A stretch of 64,000 nucleotides of DNA, taken from contig NZ_AQQU01000010.1 of the NCBI RefSeq assembly GCF_002210105.1, forward strand, positions 62,001 to 126,000, given 5' to 3'. Every line of letters starts with the position of its first letter. The first letter of the stretch is position 1. Source of the stretch: Oceanicola sp. 22II-s10i (GTDB lineage: Bacteria > Pseudomonadota > Alphaproteobacteria > Rhodobacterales > Rhodobacteraceae). Positions 18,038 through 26,618 of this stretch are shown one piece after another. Made by a program: the position numbers and the translations under genes. The notes beneath the pieces are model-generated. The model was not told where the DNA came from and ran no database searches. It was given only the letters and a program-made list of their open reading frames with translations.

Positions 18038-19575
18038 TGGTCTCTCTCCCGTGTGTTCGCCCCTTCGGGCAGGTGATCGCCTGACGTTCCGCGCAGCCTC
18101 CGGACGGCGGGCCCGATGAGCGGTGTGACAAGCAGAAGAACGGTGCCCGCCATGAAGACGGCGCTGATCGGACGGGTGAAGAACACGGTCACGTCGCCAT
18201 CGTTCAGCAGCATCGAACGGCGCAGGTATTCCTCCATCATCGGGCCCAGGATGAAGCCCAGAAGGATCGGCGGCAGCGGATAGTCGGCGCGCTTCAGGAC
18301 AGCCCCGGCGACGCCAAAGAGCAGCGCGGTCCAGACGTCCACGACAGAGTTGCGAAAGCTGTAGACGCCGACGCTGACGAACGCGAGGATACCCGGAAAC
18401 AGCAGCCAGTAGGGTATGCTCAGCAGCCGGACCCAGACCCGGATCAATGGCAGATTGATCAGCAGAAGCAGCACGTTGCCGACGATGAAGCTGGCAATCA
18501 CGCCCCAGAACAGCGAGGGGTGGTCGGTGATCACCGTCGGTCCGGGTACGATCCCGTTGATGATCAGCGCGCCCAGCATCAGGGCCATCACCGCATCGCC
18601 GGGGATGCCGAGCGTCAGTGTCGGAATGAACCCGGTGATCGCGGCCGCGTTGTTGGAGGACTCGGGCGCGACCAGCCCCTCCTTCTTGCCCTTGCCGAAT
18701 TCCCGCGGGGTCCTGGAGAGCCGCATCTCGACCGCATAGGCCACGAAGGAGGCGATGGCAGCACCTGTGCCCGGCAGCGTCCCGAACGCCGATCCGATCC
18801 CCGCCCCGCGCGACGCCGGCGCGAAGAAACCGCGCATCGTCTCCCGATTTGGCAGGAACTGGGCCCAGCCGGTCTTGAGCGCGATGGCGTTGCCCCCGCG
18901 TGACCCGGCGGGCGTGGAGATGATCTCGGCAACCCCGAAAAGCCCGATGGCGAGTGCGACCAGCGAAATGCCATCCGCAATCTCGGGGATCAGGACATAG
19001 CGGTAGGCCCCGGTGTTCACATCCGTTCCGATCATGCCGAGCAGCACGCCGAAGACCAGCATCGCGATCGCCCTGTGCATCGCGCCGCTCGACACCACCG
19101 AGGCTCCGATCATCCCCAGTGTGATCAGCGAGAAGTATTCCGGCGCCCCGAACTGCAACGCGATCCGGGCCAGCGGCATGGCCCCCAGCACAAGGATCGT
19201 CACGCCCACCACCGACCCGAAGAGCGAGGCCAAAGCGGCGAGCATGAGAGCGTGCCCCGCCTCGCCCTTCTTGGCCATCGGGTGACCGTCGAAACAGGTC
19301 ACGACGGAAGACGGCGTCCCCGGCAATGACAGCAGGATCGACGCAATCGACCCGCCGTATTGCGAGCCGTAATAGATGCCCGCAAGCATGATCATCGACT
19401 GCGTCGCATCGAGGTAGAATGTGATCGGCAGCAACAGTGAAATCGCCGTCATCGCGCCGACGCCCGGCAACACACCGACCGCCTGCCCCAGAACGACGCC
19501 AAGCAGCGCGTAGCTCAGGTTCTGCATTTGCAGCGCAGTCGCGAAACCGAGGCTCAGTCCGTCGAGGAGTTCCAT
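18034..19575 (-). CDS. tctA: Tripartite tricarboxylate transporter large membrane subunit TctA
   Basis: 513 residues with many hydrophobic segments. Family motifs are GVLPGVGAMTAISLLLPITFYLD, GGSIASILLSLPGTPSSVVTCFDGHPMA and the repeated GALPGTGAAIASF-type loop (FGTLPGTGAAIASFVAYAVE) that forms the inverted-repeat transport core. It lies 4 bp after tctB and overlaps tctC, the usual tctBAC order. Confidence 0.92.
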   Translation of the reverse strand: MELLDGLSLGFATALQMQNLSYALLGVVLGQAVGVLPGVGAMTAISLLLPITFYLDATQSMIMLAGIYYGSQYGGSIASILLSLPGTPSSVVTCFDGHPMAKKGEAGHALMLAALASLFGSVVGVTILVLGAMPLARIALQFGAPEYFSLITLGMIGASVVSSGAMHRAIAMLVFGVLLGMIGTDVNTGAYRYVLIPEIADGISLVALAIGLFGVAEIISTPAGSRGGNAIALKTGWAQFLPNRETMRGFFAPASRGAGIGSAFGTLPGTGAAIASFVAYAVEMRLSRTPREFGKGKKEGLVAPESSNNAAAITGFIPTLTLGIPGDAVMALMLGALIINGIVPGPTVITDHPSLFWGVIASFIVGNVLLLLINLPLIRVWVRLLSIPYWLLFPGILAFVSVGVYSFRNSVVDVWTALLFGVAGAVLKRADYPLPPILLGFILGPMMEEYLRRSMLLNDGDVTVFFTRPISAVFMAGTVLLLVTPLIGPAVRRLRGTSGDHLPEGANTRERDQ

Positions 19576-19579
19576 CGGC

Positions 19580-20026
19580 CTACCAGAATGCAGAGATCGG
19601 CAGCCCGAGGCCGCGCAGGAAAACGAGGTAGCAGGCGGCGGTCAGCCCGACCGCGTAGACCACCGCGATAACCGGATGCGCCCGGACATCCGCAGCCAGC
19701 GCAACCATGGTGGACACAAGGATGGCGGGGACAAAGCCGAGGGGGTTCAACAACAGCGCGAACGCCAGAAGCGACCCGATCACGCAGGCGAACCGGGGCA
19801 GGTCGACCGGGGTTTCGGCGTCCCCGGTCTCTGCGACGGACCGCCGCCCGACGAGATCGACGAGCGCAAAGCCAATGAGCCCCAGACCGAGGAAGAACGG
19901 GAAGGTGCCCGCGCCGAAATAGTCGATGGAGCCAAGACCGTAGCCATAGGCCGCCGCCGAGAAACCGAGGCCGAGCGCGATAAGCGCCACGTTCACGAAG
20001 AGATGTGCAGGAAATGTGTGAGACAT
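19580..20026 (-). CDS. tctB: Tripartite tricarboxylate transporter small membrane subunit TctB
   Basis: 148 residues with about four predicted membrane helices (VNVALIALGLGFSAAAYGYGLG; FFLGLGLIGFALVDLVG; LLAFALLLNPLGFVPAILVSTMVALA; AVVYAVGLTAACYLVFLRGL), typical of TctB. The start at 20026 is chosen over a longer frame because GGGAGGGAG precedes it and the upstream residues are not protein-like. It begins 26 bp after the FMN reductase gene. Confidence 0.85.
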   Translation of the reverse strand: MSHTFPAHLFVNVALIALGLGFSAAAYGYGLGSIDYFGAGTFPFFLGLGLIGFALVDLVGRRSVAETGDAETPVDLPRFACVIGSLLAFALLLNPLGFVPAILVSTMVALAADVRAHPVIAVVYAVGLTAACYLVFLRGLGLPISAFW

Positions 20027-20052
20027 TGGACCGATCTCCCTCCCGTCCGCTC

Positions 20053-20625
20053 TCAGCGCCTTATGAATTCGTTGAAGGCTTTCAGTCGCGCCGTGACGAA
20101 GTCTGCCGTGGCCGGATCCGAAATGCTGTCGCCCTCCAGCTTCTGGGCGACGCCGGAAATCTGAACCTCGGGCCTTGCCAGGATGCGGGTGTCCAGCGCG
20201 TGCAACACGTTTCGGATCGGCGCATGTGCCCGCGCCCCGCCCAGCAGTCCGGGTGAGCATGTCAGCAGGATCACCGGCTTGTCCTCGAGCGGCTGCGGCT
20301 TGAGCCGCGACAGCCAGTCCAGCGCGTTCTTCAACACGCCGGGGATCGACCAGTTGTACTCCGGGGACACGATGGCGAACGCATCCGACTTCGAGATCAA
20401 GCCAGCGAGTTCCGTGACCGCCTGCGGGACTTCTTCGTCGAGGATGTCCTGATCGTAGAGGGGCAGCAAACCGACCGACGGCAACAGTTCGACCCGCAGG
20501 TCGGAGGGCGCGAGCGCGGACAGGCTGCGGGCCAGGCGACCGCTGAACGCCGCCTTGCGCAGGCTTCCGACCATCACGGAGACGGTCCGGATATCGTCAG
20601 CCCCAGAATCGACGAAGCCAGTCAT
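20053..20625 (-). CDS. NADPH-dependent FMN reductase family protein
   Basis: 190-residue flavodoxin-like reductase. The family features are SVMVGSLRKAAFSGRLARSL (phosphate-binding loop), LPLYDQDI and the SPEYNWSIPGVLKNALDWLSR motif. It would supply reduced FMN to a flavin-dependent monooxygenase, or act as a quinone reductase. The start at 20625 is supported by GAGGGGGGA; the longer frame upstream is rejected. It heads the minus-strand operon reductase-tctB-tctA-tctC-yciI. A TTTCGAAA element sits about 85 bp upstream. Confidence 0.85.
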   Translation of the reverse strand: MTGFVDSGADDIRTVSVMVGSLRKAAFSGRLARSLSALAPSDLRVELLPSVGLLPLYDQDILDEEVPQAVTELAGLISKSDAFAIVSPEYNWSIPGVLKNALDWLSRLKPQPLEDKPVILLTCSPGLLGGARAHAPIRNVLHALDTRILARPEVQISGVAQKLEGDSISDPATADFVTARLKAFNEFIRR

Positions 20626-20706
20626 CGGCGAGTCCCCCCTCATTGCCGCGGTAGCCCTCCCCGGAACAGCGGCGACCTTACGGCCATCATCAGACTTATT
20701 CGCAAT

Positions 20707-20714
20707 TTTCGAAA
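20707..20714. promoter_or_regulatory. TTTCGAAA element A (reductase-tct promoter)
   Basis: TTTTCGAAAAA within CGCAATTTTCGAAAAAGC. Read on the other strand it matches the element before the dioxygenase gene almost base for base (CTTTTTCGAAAATTG). It lies upstream of the reductase-tct operon and may be the operator of the GntR/FCD regulator encoded next door (inference). Confidence 0.5.
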
Positions 20715-20844
20715 AAGCAAACACTTTTCGCAATGCGTGCGGCATCGCCACAGACCCCGCGGTCGCGAGGCTGCCGGACCCGTTTGCAAACGATGCTGTG
20801 ATGATTTCAGTTCGGAACGGCGCGGACGTCGGCGGAGCTAACGT

Positions 20845-21543
20845 CTAAACGGCTTCGCCCTGCGGGCCGCGGAACAGGTGTCCTGCAAAGGTAATCACGT
20901 TGTCCGTCGTCTCTCGGATATGCTGCTCGATCAGGTCGAGCGCGACGGGTTCACGGTCCAGGACCGCGTCCATGATGGCCTTGTGCTCAATCTCTTTCGG
21001 ACGCCACTGGGTGCGGAACTGGGAGGACATCCGCCGGTAACGATGCGCCCGCTCGAAAAGCTTCTCCCGCATTTCAAGAAGCACCGGAGACCCGCTGGCA
21101 CAGACCAGTGAATGGTGGAAGCCACTGTGGAGCTGCGCCCACTCCGGATCGAAATAATAGTGGTCTCCCAGACGGTTCTGCAGGCGATCCATCCTGTGAT
21201 AGGTCGCCAGTATATGCGCCTCCCAGGCGTCATCGCCCTTCTCCATCGAAAGGCGCAGGTTTTCCCGTTCCAGCAGGACGCGGGCGTTCGTCAGGTCCTG
21301 AAGGTCCTCGATGGAGACCGGTGCGACGACAAAGCCGCGCTGTCCTTCGGACGTCACGAGGCTCTCCGCCGCCAGCCGCGCCAAAGCCTCGCGCAGGGTC
21401 GAGAAACTGACTTCGTAGCGCTCCCGAAGGGCTTCGAACTTCAGCTTGGAGCCGGGTTCGAGCTCGCAGCTCAGGATGTCGTCGCGCAGACGCTGGAGCA
21501 CATCGCTCGCCCGCGTTTCACCCTTTTGCCGGACCTGCTCCAT
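20845..21543 (-). CDS. GntR family (FadR/FCD subfamily) transcriptional regulator
   Basis: 232 residues. The N-terminal winged helix has the GntR pattern LRDDILSCELEPGSKLKFEALRERYEVSFSTLREALARLAAESLVTSEGQRGFVVAPVS. The C-terminal FCD domain carries probable metal-binding histidines (GFHHSLV, EHKAIMDA, IEQHIRETT). It lies between the transport operon and the divergent ring-cleavage genes and is the natural candidate regulator of both. It is similar in layout to the second GntR gene at 32806, suggesting related effectors. Confidence 0.88.
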   Translation of the reverse strand: MEQVRQKGETRASDVLQRLRDDILSCELEPGSKLKFEALRERYEVSFSTLREALARLAAESLVTSEGQRGFVVAPVSIEDLQDLTNARVLLERENLRLSMEKGDDAWEAHILATYHRMDRLQNRLGDHYYFDPEWAQLHSGFHHSLVCASGSPVLLEMREKLFERAHRYRRMSSQFRTQWRPKEIEHKAIMDAVLDREPVALDLIEQHIRETTDNVITFAGHLFRGPQGEAV

Positions 21544-21640
21544 GATGTGTTCCTGCCTGAACCATAGTGCCCCGACCCTGAACGGTCGGAGCCTCTTGCC
21601 TGTGTATCAACATAGATGCGCATATGAAACTCAGCAATAT

Positions 21641-21702
21641 TTTCGAAATTGTTGATGTGTTGCGCAAGACATGATTATCGTCATAGGCGTATAATTTCGA
21701 AA
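21641..21702. promoter_or_regulatory. TTTCGAAA elements B1 and B2 in the gntR/FAH divergent promoter
   Basis: TTTCGAAA occurs at 21641-21648 (in ATATTTTCGAAATTGTTG) and at 21695-21702 (in ATAATTTCGAAAACG), with centres 54 bp apart. B2 ends 12 bp before the FAH-hydrolase ATG, an ideal repressor position. ATCAACA and TGTTGAT flank B1 as a wider dyad. The flanking bases match elements A and C. Confidence 0.55.
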
Positions 21703-21714
21703 ACGAGAGCAGGG

Positions 21715-22572
21715 ATGCGCCTGATCAGCTTCCTTCACGCCGGTGACGCAGGGTACGGAGCGATCTCTGATGATGTCGTCCACCGGCTTGATTCGACGGC
21801 CGGTGCCCCGGTCGATCTCAGGGCATGGCTCGCCCTGCCGAGGCACCGGCAACAGATGCCGGCGGACGCCGAGACGCTGCCGCTTGCAGGGCTTCACCTG
21901 CTTCCGCCGATTCCAAGACCGGGAAAGATCTTCTGCATCGCGACCAACTTTCACGAACCGGCACGGCAGGGAAAGCCCGATCCGGAATACCCGCTGATCT
22001 TCATGCGGATTGCAGAAGCCCAGGTCGGCCACGGACAGCCGATCCTGAAGCCGTCCGTGTCCGAAAAGTTCGACTTCGAAGGCGAGCTGGCCGTCGTTAT
22101 CGGCCTGCCCGGCCACAAGATATCAAGGGTTGACGCGATGCGGCACGTCGCAGGCTTTGCCTGTTTCAACGACGGCAGCGTGCGTGACTGGCAGAAGCAT
22201 TCGACCCAGTTCACACCCGGCAAGAACTTTGCCCGCAGCGGCGCCTTCGGGCCTTCGCTGGTCACGGTCGACGAAGTCCCGGACCCCTCTGCTCTGCGGC
22301 TGGAAACGCGGGTCAACGGCGTGGTGAAGCAGGCGATCCGGATGGCGGACATGATCTTCGATATCCCTTGGCTCATCAGCTACATCTCGACCTTCGCGCC
22401 GCTGCAAACCGGCGACGTCATCGCGACCGGCACACCCTCCGGCTTCGGAAGCACACGGACCCCGCCCGAGTTTCTCAACGCCGGTGACCTCGTCGAGATC
22501 GAGATTCCCGGCGTGGGCCTGCTGGCGAATCCGGTCGCTCAGGACAGCGACGCCACCGGTTTCTTTTCGTAA
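21715..22572 (+). CDS. Fumarylacetoacetate hydrolase (FAH) family protein
   Basis: 285 residues. FAH/hydratase-isomerase signatures are present: IPRPGKIFCIATNFHEPA, FDFEGELAVVIG (metal-binding acidic residues), FACFNDGSVRDWQKHSTQFTPGKNFARSGAFGPSLV and DVIATGTPSGFGSTRTPPEFL. Such enzymes hydrolyse or hydrate 2-oxo dienoates and acylpyruvates in lower aromatic pathways. The ATG at 21715 follows AGAGCAGGG; the longer frame from 21649 runs through the operator and is not preferred. It is followed by the dioxygenase gene. Confidence 0.87.
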   Translation: MRLISFLHAGDAGYGAISDDVVHRLDSTAGAPVDLRAWLALPRHRQQMPADAETLPLAGLHLLPPIPRPGKIFCIATNFHEPARQGKPDPEYPLIFMRIAEAQVGHGQPILKPSVSEKFDFEGELAVVIGLPGHKISRVDAMRHVAGFACFNDGSVRDWQKHSTQFTPGKNFARSGAFGPSLVTVDEVPDPSALRLETRVNGVVKQAIRMADMIFDIPWLISYISTFAPLQTGDVIATGTPSGFGSTRTPPEFLNAGDLVEIEIPGVGLLANPVAQDSDATGFFS

Positions 22573-22582
22573 TTATCATCTT

Positions 22583-22590
22583 TTTCGAAA
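22583..22590. promoter_or_regulatory. TTTCGAAA element C (dioxygenase promoter)
   Basis: TTTTTCGAAAATTGTTG at 22581-22597, just after the FAH gene stop and 72 bp before the dioxygenase ATG. It shares 15 or more bases with elements A (reverse) and B1, so it is unlikely to be chance. It suggests that the dioxygenase gene has its own regulated promoter. Confidence 0.5.
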
Positions 22591-22661
22591 ATTGTTGCCG
22601 TCGCCGCAAAAGCTGTCTAAGAAACTTGGAACACTCGGTGACCGGAGGGGGAGGACCGACG

Positions 22662-23564
22662 ATGAAACAGCTCGTTTTCGCCATAGGCCACGTCAAACTG
22701 AACACGACGGACATGGACGCTCTGGTGAAGGACTCGACCGATGTCCTTGGCCTGCGCGTGACGAATCGCACGGACAGCGAGGTCTGGCTCAGCGCCAACG
22801 GGCGCGCAGCGGAACTGGTCGTTGTCCGGGCCGACGAAAAGAGCTTCCACACCATCGGCCTCGAAGCCCTGACAGCAGATGACGTGGCCGCCGCGAAGGC
22901 CAATGTCGAAGGCGCCGGCTGCCGCATCCTCTCGGACGAACCCAGCCTGTCCTGCATGGACGCGGGCGTCACGTTCGCCACCCCCGAAGGCTTGCGGTTC
23001 GAGATCCACACGCCGACGCGCGATGACCTGTATCGCCCGCGTTACGATACCGTTGGTGTCGGACCGCGCCGTCTCGACCACGTCAACCTGATCTCTCCGA
23101 ACCCCGACGCGACACGGCACCAGCTGACGGCGATCTGCGGGATGCGGATGTCCGAAAAGCTGGCCAACGACTCGCTGACCTGGATGTATGGCGGCAACCG
23201 GCAGCACCACATCCTCGGGCTGGTGAAGGGCGCGGTAGGGGTGCACCACTACTCGTTCGAGTTCCCCGAATTCAATATGTACTGCCGCCTCGGCGACATC
23301 CTCGACCGGCATGACCGTCAGCTGATCTGGGGACCCGGCCGTCACCGCCCCGGCGACAACACCTACGCGTACTACTACGACCCGGCGGGCTGCATCGTCG
23401 AATGCTCGGGCCCGATGGCCATCATTCCCGACGACGCGCATTTCCAGCCGCGGATCATCACCAACCTCGAGCGTCCGGGCAACGTGCGCGAAATGAACGT
23501 GTGGGGCACCCCGGCTCCGCTCGAATGGCGCGAGGCGCATTTCCCCTTCCAGTCGCTCGACTGA
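22662..23564 (+). CDS. VOC-family extradiol ring-cleavage dioxygenase-like protein
   Basis: 300 residues with two vicinal-oxygen-chelate halves. The first half begins IGHVKLNTTDMDALVKDSTDVLGLRV. The second begins LDHVNLISPNPDATRHQL and contains VHHYSFEF and YAYYYDPAGCIVECSGP. H (LDHVN), H (GVHHYSF) and E (IVECSG) make the Fe(II) 2-His-1-Glu triad expected of catechol 2,3-dioxygenase-type enzymes. A strong GGAGGGGGAGG ribosome site sets the start at 22662. The likely role is meta-cleavage of a catechol; the substrate is unknown. Confidence 0.83.
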   Translation: MKQLVFAIGHVKLNTTDMDALVKDSTDVLGLRVTNRTDSEVWLSANGRAAELVVVRADEKSFHTIGLEALTADDVAAAKANVEGAGCRILSDEPSLSCMDAGVTFATPEGLRFEIHTPTRDDLYRPRYDTVGVGPRRLDHVNLISPNPDATRHQLTAICGMRMSEKLANDSLTWMYGGNRQHHILGLVKGAVGVHHYSFEFPEFNMYCRLGDILDRHDRQLIWGPGRHRPGDNTYAYYYDPAGCIVECSGPMAIIPDDAHFQPRIITNLERPGNVREMNVWGTPAPLEWREAHFPFQSLD

Positions 23565-23646
23565 CCAAGACGCCCGGCGCGGCTCTGGCCGAGCTGCCGG
23601 GTGACCTTCGACGCCGCTCCGCGGCCCTCAGGACAGGAATTCTGCA

Positions 23647-24525
23647 ATGCAGGAAAACGTAACCTTCGAATCCGACGGACTGAAACTCTCCGGTGTGATC
23701 CACGTCCCGGAAGGCTACGACGGCACGCCCCTGCCCGCCTTCATCGTGTGCCATGGATTCGTCGGCTCGAAAGACGAAAGCCACGCACAGATCCAGGCGG
23801 AGATGATGGAGAGCTTCGGCTACGTCGCCCTGCGCTTCGACTTCCGCTGCTGCGGCGATTCCGAGGGCGAGCGTGCGCAGGTCCGCTGCTTCGATCAGGT
23901 GGCCGACGCCAAGAACGCCCTGACCTGGCTGGCCAAGCGGCCCGAAGTCGATCCGAAGAAGATCGGCATCACCGGCCACAGCTTCGGCGCCGCCGTCTCC
24001 GTTTACACCGCCGGTGTCGACGACCGCGTCGCCTGCTGCCTCTCCTCCTGCGGTTGGGGCGACGGGGAACGCAAGTTCCGCGCCCAGCATCCGACGCCCG
24101 AGGCATGGGCGAAATTTACCGGCATCCTCAACGATGGCCGCGCGCACAAGCAGGCAACCGGCGAAAGCGCGTGGATGTCCCGTTTCGACGCCGTGCCGAT
24201 CCCGCCGGCTCTGCGCAAGAACCTCTCGCCCAAGGCGATCATGGAAATCCCGACCGAAACCGCGTGGTCGATGATGAACTTCCGGGCCGATGACGTGGTG
24301 GCGAATATCGCGCCCCGCCCGCTGCTGCTGTTCCACACGGCACATGACACGATCACCCCGACCATCGAATCCGTCCGGATGTTCGAGAAGGCCGGGCAGC
24401 CGACGGAACTGATGCTTGTCGACACGACGGCGCACTTCCCGCTGGCCCCGAGCGACGCGCCACGCACCAAGATGATGATGAAGGGCTGGCTCGACAAATT
24501 CTTCCCTTCGCCGCTGACCACCTGA
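23647..24525 (+). CDS. Alpha/beta hydrolase
   Basis: 292 residues of the serine hydrolase fold. The nucleophile elbow is GHSFGA, the oxyanion segment CHGFVGSKDESH, and the late acid and histidine are in HTAHDTITP and DTTAHFPLAP. It may hydrolyse the meta-cleavage product or an ester/lactone entering the pathway (inference). It follows the dioxygenase by 82 bp on the same strand and is itself followed by the Ldh-type dehydrogenase after 15 bp. Confidence 0.85.
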   Translation: MQENVTFESDGLKLSGVIHVPEGYDGTPLPAFIVCHGFVGSKDESHAQIQAEMMESFGYVALRFDFRCCGDSEGERAQVRCFDQVADAKNALTWLAKRPEVDPKKIGITGHSFGAAVSVYTAGVDDRVACCLSSCGWGDGERKFRAQHPTPEAWAKFTGILNDGRAHKQATGESAWMSRFDAVPIPPALRKNLSPKAIMEIPTETAWSMMNFRADDVVANIAPRPLLLFHTAHDTITPTIESVRMFEKAGQPTELMLVDTTAHFPLAPSDAPRTKMMMKGWLDKFFPSPLTT

Positions 24526-24540
24526 TCCGGAGACCCGCGT

Positions 24541-25581
24541 ATGCCGACAATCAGCGCCGAGGCCCTGACCGGGTTCGCCCACGCCCTGCTGACCGCCGGA
24601 GGCTTCGCAGAGGACTCGGCGCGGCAGACCGCCAGTCTTCTGGTCTGGGCGAACCTGCGCGGCATCGAAAGTCACGGCGTGCTGCGCATCCCGCGCTATA
24701 TCGAGATGGTGAAGCTGGGGTTGGTCGTCCCGGACTCGGTCCCCCGGACAGTGCGCGGCAAAGGCGCGATCGCAGTCCTCGACGGAGGGCGCTGCGCTGG
24801 CGCCGTCGGCATGAACGCGGCGGTAAAGTCTGCGGCGACGCTGGCTGCGACGCATGGCATCGGCTGGTGCGCGGCACGGAACATCTCGCACTGCGGGGCG
24901 CTCGGCTACTTCACCGGGGCACTGGCGGGGCAAGGATTGATCGGCATCGCGATGTCCGCATCCAAGCCGCTGATGAGCTACTTCGGCTCCCGCGACGCCG
25001 CGCTTTCGACCAACCCGATCTCCATCGCGGCCCCGGTGGCAGGCGGGGCACCAGTGATCCTGGACATGTCGACCTCTGCCGTCGCGCTCGGCAAGGTCAC
25101 TGCGGCCAAGGACAAGGGCATCGAAGTCCCCGAGGGATGGGGCATCGACAAGGACGGCAACCCGACAACCGATCCGGCCAAGATCGCGGTCCTCTTGCCG
25201 ATGGCCGGCCCAAAAGGGTCCGGTCTTTCCTTGATGATCGAAGTGCTGGCGAGCGTATTGGCCGGCCTGCCGGTCATTGGTCCCATTCTTGGCGGGTCCG
25301 GGTCCGGGTCCGAGCCCTTCAACGGTCTCGTCATCGCCGCCGATCCGGAGGCATTTGGATCAGCGAGTGATTTCCAGATCGCCATGACTGAACTTTCAGA
25401 CGGAATTCATGGGCTTCGGTCCAGCACCGACGCGCCAATTCTTCTACCGGGCGAAAGGGGCGCGAGAACCGCAGCCATCAGGCAGCGTGACGGCATTCCG
25501 ATTTCGCCAGGCACCGCGGAACGGCTGATCAAGTCAGCAACCGAATTGGCCGTGGACGTGCCGGCCGACCTTCGCACATGA
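24541..25581 (+). CDS. Ldh family oxidoreductase (malate/L-sulfolactate/ureidoglycolate dehydrogenase type)
   Basis: 346 residues, NAD(P)-dependent 2-hydroxyacid dehydrogenase of the non-Rossmann Ldh family. Motifs are ANLRGIESHGVLRIPRYIEMVK, RNISHCGALGYFTGALAGQGLIGIAMSASKPLM and LSTNPISIAAP. The catalytic histidine lies in ESHG. A triple in-frame hexamer GGGTCC (25294-25311) encodes a GSGSGS loop at LGGSGSGSEP and could vary by slippage. It probably oxidises or reduces a 2-hydroxy acid formed downstream of ring cleavage (inference). Confidence 0.85.
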   Translation: MPTISAEALTGFAHALLTAGGFAEDSARQTASLLVWANLRGIESHGVLRIPRYIEMVKLGLVVPDSVPRTVRGKGAIAVLDGGRCAGAVGMNAAVKSAATLAATHGIGWCAARNISHCGALGYFTGALAGQGLIGIAMSASKPLMSYFGSRDAALSTNPISIAAPVAGGAPVILDMSTSAVALGKVTAAKDKGIEVPEGWGIDKDGNPTTDPAKIAVLLPMAGPKGSGLSLMIEVLASVLAGLPVIGPILGGSGSGSEPFNGLVIAADPEAFGSASDFQIAMTELSDGIHGLRSSTDAPILLPGERGARTAAIRQRDGIPISPGTAERLIKSATELAVDVPADLRT

Positions 25582-25837
25582 CTCTGTCGCTGCACGGGCG
25601 AACTGAAACCGCCTGATCCCGTCTGGCTGACACCGGCGGTCGCAGTGACTGACATCATGTGACCGTCAGCTCAATGTCCGGCGCGGCGCGACCAGAGTCA
25701 TTTTCCGGATAAACGGGGCATTCGCCTTCGTGCGTTCGCTGCCGGATACAACAGGCGGGTCCCGGTTTCCGTCCGCCGCCTCGCGCAGGGGGGGCGGGAC
25801 GCTCCAGTCCTTCGACCGTGGTTCTCAGGATAGCGCG

Positions 25838-26500
25838 CTAACCCTCTGTGGCAGGCTTCGAAACGATCCCGAGGATCGCCTCCACGATCTGCTGGCGAAG
25901 GGTCGTCTGGGCCGCGTCTTCGAACAACGCGGCGCCAAAGATCGCAGAAAACGTCGGACGGTTCGACACGTTGAAGAAGCTGAACGCGCTGATCTGCCAG
26001 TGCAGGCTGAGCGGGTCGATACCTGCGCGGAAGACACCCTGGGCCTGACCGCGGCGGCAGATCACCGCCAACTTCTCGATAGCCGCGACATTCAGGTCGC
26101 GTATCACTTCGGACGCCGCCAGATGTTCCGCGTTGTGGATGTTCTCGATCATCACCATGCGGATGAAGTCGGGGTTCTCGCGGTGATGGTCAAAGGTGAA
26201 GGCGACGAGTTTGGCCAGGGCTTCCCTCGGCGGCAGGTGATCGAGGTCGAGGGTCGCTTCGCCTTCGCGGACCTTGAGATAGGCAGCCTCCAGCGCGCGG
26301 GTGTACAGGCCCAGCTTGTCCCCGAAGTAGTAATAGATCATGCGCTTGGACGTGCGCGTGCGTGAAGCGATGGTATCCACGCGCGTCCCGGACAGCCCGT
26401 TCGAAGCGAATTCCGACACCGCCACCGCAAGGATGTCCTGCTTCACCGCATCCGGGTTTTGCGTCCAGCCGCGCCGCTCTGAAGTGGTGTTCATCGTCAT
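25838..26500 (-). CDS. TetR/AcrR family transcriptional regulator
   Basis: 220 residues. The HTH spans about residues 18-65 (VKQDILAVAVSEFASNGLSGTRVDTIASRTRTSKRMIYYYFGDKLGLYTRALEAAY), with the YYYF signature. The C-terminal domain resembles the TetR_C type found in regulators of aromatic or quinate genes. It diverges from the AroE-like gene, and the intergenic region carries a near-perfect 22-bp palindrome, so it very likely controls the shikimate/quinate operon and itself (inference). Confidence 0.88.
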   Translation of the reverse strand: MTMNTTSERRGWTQNPDAVKQDILAVAVSEFASNGLSGTRVDTIASRTRTSKRMIYYYFGDKLGLYTRALEAAYLKVREGEATLDLDHLPPREALAKLVAFTFDHHRENPDFIRMVMIENIHNAEHLAASEVIRDLNVAAIEKLAVICRRGQAQGVFRAGIDPLSLHWQISAFSFFNVSNRPTFSAIFGAALFEDAAQTTLRQQIVEAILGIVSKPATEG

Positions 26501-26557
26501 TCCGCTCCTCTACCCGACCGTTACCAGAATTCAAATGATCCGGTTAGTACATTTCAC

Positions 26558-26586
26558 TTGACGAATTGTACCGCGCGGAACAATTT
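26558..26586 (+). promoter_or_regulatory. Promoter with TetR-type operator in the -35/-10 spacer
   Basis: TTGACG (26558-26563) and CAATTT (26581-26586) are 17 bp apart. Filling the spacer is AATTGT-A-CCGCGCGG-A-ACAATT (26564-26585), a 22-bp palindrome with one mismatched pair. A second overlapping dyad pairs GTACATTTC (26548-26556) with GAATTGTAC. A bound TetR dimer would block RNA polymerase directly. The -10 is weak. Confidence 0.6.
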
Positions 26587-26618
26587 GAGGGCCAAGGCAG
26601 GAGGGGAGGCCCGCGACC

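Noticed and set aside
25294-25311. GGGTCC tandem hexamer as a phase-variation switch
   Set aside because: Only three copies occur, and slippage by whole units keeps the frame, so it cannot switch the gene off.
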